Shown: one piece after another, positions 5,926 to 10,253 of the stretch
How positions within the stretch are numbered: the first letter of the stretch is position 1
Layout: the number at the start of each line of letters is the position of its first letter
NCBI GenBank assembly: GCA_947479995.1
Contig: CANKBT010000090.1
Span: 1 to 10,253, forward strand
Direction: 5' to 3'
DNA length: 10,253 bases
Source of the DNA: Frankiaceae bacterium
Lineage (GTDB): Bacteria > Actinomycetota > Actinomycetes > Mycobacteriales > SCTD01
Notes under the pieces: generated by a model
Databases searched by the model: none
The model's input: the letters and a program-made list of their open reading frames with translations, nothing else
What the model was told of the DNA's origin: nothing
Position numbers and translations under genes: made by a program

Positions 5926-6188
5926 GCGCCGCCCGCCTCCCGCAGCTGGCGGCCGTTCTCCTGCGCGGTGCCGGCGAGGTGCTCGGCCGCCAGCGCGCAC
6001 GCCGTCAGCCCGCCGGCCCACGCGGCGGCGAACTGCTCGAGCGACTGGGGGAGCAGCCCGTCGGGCAGCCCCGACGCGGCGGCGGCGTGCGCGTCGCGCA
6101 GCACCAGCGAGGCGTCGCGGGCGTCGAGGGCGCCGCGCTCCAGCGCCGCGCCGCCGCGCGCGAGGTCCCCCGGCTCCGATGTCAGCAC
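5922..6188 (-). CDS. Small helical EspC/WXG100-like protein
   Basis: This 88-residue protein starts at GTG 6188 with a strong GAGGAGAGGGG site upstream. It is almost entirely helical: two Ala-rich segments (about 6-38 and 47-83) separated by GLPDGLLPQS, a helix-turn-helix like that of EspC-type and ESAT-6-like type VII substrates. The single Trp (AAWAGG) is in the second helix rather than at the turn, so it is not a canonical WXG protein. It lies directly upstream of, and overlaps by four bases, a hydrolase with a related-looking N-terminus, a pairing seen for secreted effector sets. No type VII secretion gene is in the window, so export by that route is inference. Confidence 0.65.
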   Translation of the reverse strand: MLTSEPGDLARGGAALERGALDARDASLVLRDAHAAAASGLPDGLLPQSLEQFAAAWAGGLTACALAAEHLAGTAQENGRQLREAGGA

Positions 6189-6247
6189 CGCTGCCCCTCT
6201 CCTCGACCGGACCGTACGACGGGACCGGCCGCGCGCGGCGGGGTCGA

Positions 6248-6264
6248 GCGCAGCCGGACTGCGC
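6248..6264 (-). terminator. Candidate hairpin after the lipoprotein gene
   Basis: GCGCAG-CCGGA-CTGCGC is a perfect 6-bp stem with a 5-nt loop, 18 nt past the lipoprotein stop in its transcript. There is no T-run, as is common in high-GC actinobacteria. A -10-like TACGGT (6211-6216, minus strand) then precedes the EspC-like gene, which suggests a separate promoter. Confidence 0.4.
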
Positions 6265-6281
6265 AGACCGGGTGACAGCGG

Positions 6282-7355
6282 CTAGCGCTGCACCGGCAGC
6301 GTGAAGCCGAGCCGCAGCCCGTCCTCGCCGGGCAGCGCCGGCGCGAGCAGCCGCCACGAGACGACGTACGCCGGGCCCGGCGGGTCGGGCGGCACCGCGG
6401 CGCGCATGCGGAACGCGACGCTGCCGCCCGCCGGCACGACCGGCACCGGCCGGCAGTCCAGCCGGTAGGCCTCCGACGCGTTGACGCCCGCGGCGTCGCC
6501 GGCGCTCTGCACGAAGCGCTGCTGCAGGTAGCCCGGGCACGGGTCGAGCGGCACGTCCTGCGCCGTCGGGTTGGTGAGCCGCACGACCCAGTCGACGCTG
6601 CCGCCCGCGACCGCGGTGGCGGGCACCTGCTCGGCCGTCGCCCGCAGGACGGCGAGCGGCGAGTCGAGCGGCGTCGCGACCCGTGCGCTGTCGAAGACGC
6701 CGCCGGAGACGTACGTGCGCAGGCCGCTGTCGCCCCCGTCGGCCGCGACGCCGGTGCAGGGCACGGCCGGCTCGCGCACGGGCGCGCGCAGCTCGCCTCC
6801 GCCGTCGGGCAGGTCGAGCGCGAGCTCCTGCGTGCCGACCGGCGCGCAGAACGGCGGGGTCCAGTCGACGCGCAGCTCGGCGCCCCGCTCGCGCGTGACG
6901 GTCGTGGTGCGGCGCTCGGACTCCTCGCTCACGCCGTCGGCGTACTGCACGGGCGCGTCCGCGCCGTCGAGCAGCAGCCGCACGCCGGCCTTGCCCTGCA
7001 GCGTGCACGGCTCGTCGCCGCGCAGCGCGACCTCGACGACGCCGATGAGGCCGGGCGGCGGTCGGCGCACGCCCGGCTCGCCGCCGTCGCCCTGCGGCAC
7101 CCACCGCGGCACCACGGCCTCGAGCTGCGCCGCGCGGCACGGCTCCGCGCCCTCGGCGGACGGCGGCGCCGGCACCTGCAGCGCGAAGGCGTCGGGGCTC
7201 ACCGGCGCGTCGAGCCACGGCACGGTGCCGTCGGGCAGGAGCGTCGGCGCCGGGCCGACGGAGGGGGGCGCGTCGGCCGCCGCCTCGTCACCGGCCGTCC
7301 CGCAGCCCGCCACGAGCAGGGCGGTCAGGGCGAGCGCGGTGAGCGGGCGGGGCAC
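6282..7355 (-). CDS. DUF4232-like lipoprotein
   Basis: This 357-residue protein starts at GTG 7355. Residues 1-17 form a lipoprotein signal peptide with lipobox LVAG-C, so Cys18 should be lipidated and the protein held on the outer face of the membrane. A low-complexity Ala/Pro/Asp linker follows. The body appears to hold two beta-sandwich-like repeats, each with a Cys pair and phrases typical of DUF4232: CRAAQLEAVV then VEVALRGDEPCTLQGKAGVRL (first), and VDWVVRLTNPTAQDVPLDPCPGYL then YRLDCRPVPVVPAGGSVAFRMRA (second). Such proteins are secreted, of unknown function, perhaps ligand-binding. A TACGCT -10 six bases before the GTG points to a leaderless transcript. It reads in the same direction as the EspC-like/hydrolase set but is separated by 93 bp and a hairpin. 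Confidence 0.78.
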   Translation of the reverse strand: MPRPLTALALTALLVAGCGTAGDEAAADAPPSVGPAPTLLPDGTVPWLDAPVSPDAFALQVPAPPSAEGAEPCRAAQLEAVVPRWVPQGDGGEPGVRRPPPGLIGVVEVALRGDEPCTLQGKAGVRLLLDGADAPVQYADGVSEESERRTTTVTRERGAELRVDWTPPFCAPVGTQELALDLPDGGGELRAPVREPAVPCTGVAADGGDSGLRTYVSGGVFDSARVATPLDSPLAVLRATAEQVPATAVAGGSVDWVVRLTNPTAQDVPLDPCPGYLQQRFVQSAGDAAGVNASEAYRLDCRPVPVVPAGGSVAFRMRAAVPPDPPGPAYVVSWRLLAPALPGEDGLRLGFTLPVQR

Positions 7356-7630
7356 CGCGGGAGCGTACGGGCGTCGCAGCCCGTCGCCGGCCGCACGCAC
7401 GGGAAGGACCGTCGCCGGACAGACGTGGCGCCCGCCCGACTGATGGCTCAGCGGGCCGTGACCCGTGGCCAGGGCCTGCGGGTCCGCGTCCTGCCACCAC
7501 GGCCGCGGCCGGTGCTCCGTCCGGGTGATCTCGCGCCGTCCGTCCACGGATCCGCTGCGCGCGCCCCCGCGCCTGCTCGTCCTGGCCTACCTTCCGGACC
7601 GATCGGGACGAGTCGGACACGGAGGGGCCC
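7356..7630. other. Divergent intergenic region between the lipoprotein gene and cpaF
   Basis: This 275-bp region has no convincing gene. On the minus strand, TACGCT (7362-7367) lies six bases before the lipoprotein GTG, giving a leaderless start. On the plus strand, TACCTT (7588-7593) is a possible cpaF -10 with no good -35, and CCGATCGG near 7599-7606 is a short palindrome. GGAGGGG at 7621-7627 is the cpaF ribosome site. A tRNA-like set of arms near 7424-7501 was examined and rejected. Confidence 0.45.
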
Positions 7631-8134
7631 GTGAGCGCGGTCGACACCGTCGAGGCCGAGGTGCGCGAGCTGGTGCGCCGCCGCGGCCTGGACCCGGTGG
7701 CCGACCGCAGCGCGGTGCGCCTGCTGGTCGACGAGGTCGTCGCCGACTACGACGAGCGCACCCTCACGTCGTCCATGGCGCCGCTGGCCGACCGGCCCGC
7801 GGCGGTGCGGGCGGTGCTCGACGCGGTGGCCGGGTTCGGGCCGCTGCAGCGCCACCTGGACGACCCGGCGGTCGAGGAGATCTGGATCAACGAGCCCGGC
7901 CGCGTGTTCGTCGCGCGGCACGGCCGGTCGGAGCTGACAACGACGATCCTCACGGCCGGGCAGGTCCGCGACCTGGTCGAGAAGATGCTCAAGAGCAGCG
8001 GCCGGCGCATCGACATGAGCAGCCCCTTCGTCGACGCGGTGCTGCCCGACGGCTCGCGCCTGCACGTCGTGATCCCCGACATTGCACAGCGCCCGCGTGA
8101 GGACGTCGGCGGGATCTCGCTGAACCTGCTCTGA
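7631..8134 (+). pseudogene. cpaF: CpaF/TadA-type secretion ATPase, truncated to its N-terminal domain
   Basis: CpaF is the hexameric ATPase that powers Flp/Tad pilus assembly at the inner membrane. Residues 1-151 follow the family closely: an N-terminal helical part, FGPLQRHLDDPAVEEIWINEPG (about 69-90), the LTAGQVRDLVEKML helix, GRRIDMSSPFVDAVLPDG (124-141) and SRLHVVIPDI (142-151). From about base 8084 the similarity stops, and 16 unrelated residues run to a TGA. Everything that follows in the family (NIRKF, Walker A, Walker B, His box) is missing, so no ATPase activity is possible. Normal length is about 400 residues or more. GTG 7631 has GGAGGGG just upstream. An integrase gene 200 bp downstream explains the truncation as an insertion; the rest of cpaF should lie beyond the right edge. 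Confidence 0.82.
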
Positions 8135-8337
8135 CCTGCGGTTTCTCTCTGGACAGGTCTGAACAGTTCCTGACCGTCGTCGGGCTCTGACGGCCCACAG
8201 ACGGCCCAGGAACGATCTTGCGGGGCGAGGCGGCGCCTGGGGGGCGCCCGGGTGGTCGGTTGCGGCGTCCACAGGTCTCGCGGCCTCTCCTGGCAAGGCG
8301 GGCGCGGTCGGGTGGGGTGGGGCCGGAGGTGAGCCTG
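8135..8337. other. Integrase upstream region with candidate recombination or control sites
   Basis: No gene is seen. Notable sites: GGTCTGAACAGTTCCTGACC (8156-8175), a near-perfect palindrome of the form GGTC-n-GAAC-n-GTTC-nn-GACC; two direct copies of GACGGCCCA (8189-8197 and 8200-8208) 11 bp apart, one helical turn; and two direct copies of ACAGGTCT (8153-8160 and 8271-8278). Helical phasing and closeness to the cpaF junction fit arm-type integrase or excisionase sites. GGAGGTGA at 8325-8332 is the integrase ribosome site. Confidence 0.45.
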
Positions 8338-9539
8338 ATGGGCACGATCGAAGATCGTTGGTGGAGCAGCCGCGAGGGCAGCCGGGTGCCGCGGGAGCGG
8401 TCCGGGCGGGGAAGGCGGTGGCGGGCCCGCTACCGCGATGCCGAGGGCCGGCAACGATCCCGCTCGTTCGCCCGCAAGCCCGACGCGGTGCGCTTCTTGA
8501 CACTGATGCAGGCCGACCTGCTCCGCGGCACCTACATCGACCCGGGCCGGTCCCGCACGGCCTTGTCGGTCTATGCCGGGCTGTGGCTGGGCTCGTTGTC
8601 GGTCCGGCCGTCGACCCGCCGCACCTACGACAGCCACCTGCGGACCTGGATCCTGCCGGCGCTGGGCGCACGCACGCTGGCCTCGATCACGCCGACGGAT
8701 GTCCGGGGGCTGGTGCGGCAGCTGGGGGAGGGGCTCGCCCAGTCCACCGCCCATCACGTGCACGGGCTGCTGGCGTCGATCCTGCGCTCGGCGGTCGAGG
8801 ACGGGTACCTGCCGCGCAACCCCGCCGCCCGGACCGGACCCGGCCGACCCCGCCACGTGGTGGCCCGGCCGCTGAGCGTCGAGCAAGTCCAGGCGCTGCT
8901 CGACGGCACACCGGAGCGGTTCCGGGTGGCGGTGCTGCTCGGCGCCGGCTGCGGCCTGCGCATCGGGGAGGTGCTCGGCTTGAGCGTCACCTCGATCGAC
9001 CTGACTGCGGGGCAGGTGGGCATCGACCGGCAGCTGCAGGCACTTCCCGGGCAGGGCTTGGCGCTGCGGCCGCCGAAGAGCCACAGCAGCATCCGGACCG
9101 TGCCGCTGCCCGACACCGTCGCCACCGCGATCGTCGAGCACCTGAGCCGGTGGCCGGTCGCGGGGGAGCAGGACCTGCTGCTGCGGCCGGCCACCGGGCG
9201 GCCGGTGTGGGCCTGGACGGTCTTGACGCTCTCCCCCGCCGGGGGTGCGGTTCCATCAGCTGCGGCACTCGACGGCGCTGGCGTGCCCGAGCGCGGCCGA
9301 GGACCTTCCACAGCCGGATCTGGGGCGCACCGCCACCATCGCCGCCGGGCTGCGCGGATCAGCGCGCTGGCGTAGAAGTGACCCTGCAGATCTACGTCGG
9401 TCCGTGGCCCGACAACGACCAGCGCACCCGTGCCGCGATCGACGCCCTGGGGTTGGGCGAGCAAGCCGCCACGAGAACGCCCCATGGACCCGCGCGACTG
9501 AGCCCTCACGGGACGGCCGGCGCCCGCCCTCCGAGGTGA
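8338..9539 (+). pseudogene. int: Tyrosine-recombinase integrase with scrambled catalytic domain
   Basis: ATG 8338 follows GGAGGTGA by five bases, and the protein begins MGTIEDRWWS as in actinobacterial phage/ICE integrases. Residues 10-60 are the arm-binding type (RWRARYRDAEGRQRSRSF), about 75-165 the SAM-like core-binding domain, and from about 180 the catalytic domain, with Arg208 in CGLRIGEV and the beta-hairpin Lys247 in PPKSHSS. The frame is normal through GRPVWAWT (about residue 293). From 9217 to 9380 the conserved segments are permuted and partly inverted. After 9381 the normal tail resumes (TLQIY with the catalytic Tyr at 9393-9395, then WPDNDQRTRAAIDAL) in a different frame. As it stands, translation ends at 9375 with no HxxR, His or Tyr in frame, so the enzyme should be dead. 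Confidence 0.88.
9213..9381. other. Scrambled block: integrase segments permuted and alternately inverted
   Basis: Left to right: block 1 (plus, to 9218) ends GRPVWAWT; block 5 (minus, 9219-9240) encodes GESVKTVQA when read leftward with the adjoining GTCCAGGC; block 3 (plus, 9241-9268) encodes VRFHQLRH; block 6 (minus, 9269-9298) encodes ALGHASAVE; block 2 (plus, about 9302-9347) encodes FHSRIWGAP; block 4 (minus, about 9348-9380) encodes HFYASALIRA; block 7 (plus, from 9381) encodes TLQIYVGPWPDN. In every related integrase these occur in order 1 to 7 on one strand. The stretch is 164 nt, against about 153 nt when reassembled, so nothing essential is lost. The original 1/2 and 5/6 joints share the inverted 8-mer GCCTGGAC/GTCCAGGC. 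Confidence 0.88.
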
Positions 9540-9576
9540 CGACACGCGAGGCCCGCAACTGCGAGAGGCGGACGGT

Positions 9577-9634
9577 TCACGTGCAGTGCGAACGGCGTCA
9601 TGCCGTCACGTGGCGGCAACCACCAGGTCACGTG
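9577..9634. promoter_or_regulatory. TCACGTG cluster and near-perfect palindrome upstream of mgsA
   Basis: TCACGTG occurs at 9577-9583, 9606-9612 and 9628-9634. The middle copy lies in TGCCGTCACGTGGCGGCA (9601-9618), an 18-bp palindrome broken at a single symmetric pair. It overlaps a second palindrome, ACGGC-GTCAT-GCCGT (9592-9606), so the shared TGCCG can pair in either direction. The cluster ends 20 bp before the mgsA ATG. This looks like an operator or a pair of competing hairpins; the regulator is unknown. No strong -10/-35 is seen (TAGACG at 9637-9642 is weak). Confidence 0.5.
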
Positions 9635-9654
9635 CCTAGACGAGCATCGGCGGC

Positions 9655-10125
<471 letters not shown>

Positions 10126-10253
10126 GGCGGACCGACGCCGCTGGGCCGCGCGTCGACGCACCCTGGTGCCGCGATGAGCGCGCGCTGAGTGTCGACTCGG
10201 CAGCACCGGCTGTCACCGCGGGTGACTGCACCCTGGCGGGTGTCATCACGTGG
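10126..10253. other. Non-coding end of window with palindromes
   Basis: No gene is supported in these 128 bp. GCACC-CT-GGTGC (10158-10169) is a perfect 12-bp palindrome shortly after the mgsA stop and could form a small terminator hairpin. GTCACC-GCG-GGTGAC (10212-10226) is a perfect 15-bp operator-like palindrome. GCACCCTGG recurs at 10228-10236, and a fourth TCACGTG is at 10246-10252. These suggest control sites for a gene beyond the edge. Confidence 0.4.

Noticed and set aside
7424..7501. tRNA-like sequence with acceptor-, anticodon- and T-arm-like stems
   Set aside because: A T-arm-like GCGGG/CCTGC stem and a CGTGGCG/CACCACG acceptor can be drawn, but the acceptor has a mismatch, the anticodon loop lacks U33, the D-arm does not form, and there is no TTC in the T-loop.
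8156..8175. SOS box upstream of the integrase
   Set aside because: The palindrome has GAAC and GTTC half-sites but only one base between them and a GGTC/GACC outer pair. It does not match the TCGAAC-N4-GTTCGA spacing.
9213..9381. Classical shufflon or invertase cassette
   Set aside because: Shufflons share one crossover sequence at every boundary and need a nearby invertase. The six junctions share no common site, the blocks are too small, and no other recombinase gene is visible. A programmed origin stays open but unsupported.
8754..9545. Long minus-strand frame containing HFYASALIRA and GESVKTVQA
   Set aside because: It looks like an antisense gene with recombinase motifs, but the motifs are two inverted blocks of the plus-strand integrase separated by unrelated translation. 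It has no sensible protein fold or start.

Overview
The window is very GC-rich, with G or C at most third codon positions, many GTG starts and leaderless-looking promoters. Together with a MarR/azoreductase pair, DUF3072, DUF1810, a DUF1023 hydrolase, a DUF4232-type lipoprotein and a Tad-type CpaF ATPase, this points to a high-GC actinobacterium. I do not assign a genus.

Layout. (1) 1-2069, envelope and stress genes: a divergent pair made of a truncated lipase-like gene and a membrane-anchored protein with three copies of a 12-residue motif; a DUF3072 gene whose promoter carries a perfect mycobacterial-type LexA (SOS) box; and a translationally coupled two-gene membrane unit with an HTTM-like protein. 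(2) 2112-3351, an FMN azoreductase gene and a divergent MarR regulator, sharing a 97-bp region with two abutting palindromes over both promoters. (3) 3353-7355, a leftward gene set: a lipoprotein, then a small helical EspC/WXG-like protein, an alpha/beta hydrolase and an LppA-like protein joined by two GTGA start/stop overlaps, then a DUF1810 gene. (4) 7631-8134, the 5' part of a cpaF/tadA gene, cut off before the nucleotide-binding core. (5) 8084 to the right edge, an apparent integrated element: a tyrosine integrase next to the cpaF junction, then a complete methylglyoxal synthase gene with CACGTG-containing palindromes upstream.

The outstanding feature is in the integrase. Its first 293 codons and its last part are collinear, but about 165 bp of the catalytic domain between them is scrambled. 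All the conserved pieces are present (FHSRIW, VRFHQLRH, HFYASALIRA, GESVKTVQA, ALGHASAVE), but three lie on the opposite strand and the order is permuted. With the expected order called 1-2-3-4-5-6-7, the observed order is 1, 5-reversed, 3, 6-reversed, 2, 4-reversed, 7. Three successive inversions convert one into the other with almost no loss of sequence.

Taken together, the sequence suggests an element that inserted into and broke a Flp/Tad pilus ATPase gene, and whose own excision enzyme was then broken in place, which would fix the element and its cargo. The far end of the element, where the rest of cpaF should be, lies outside the window.
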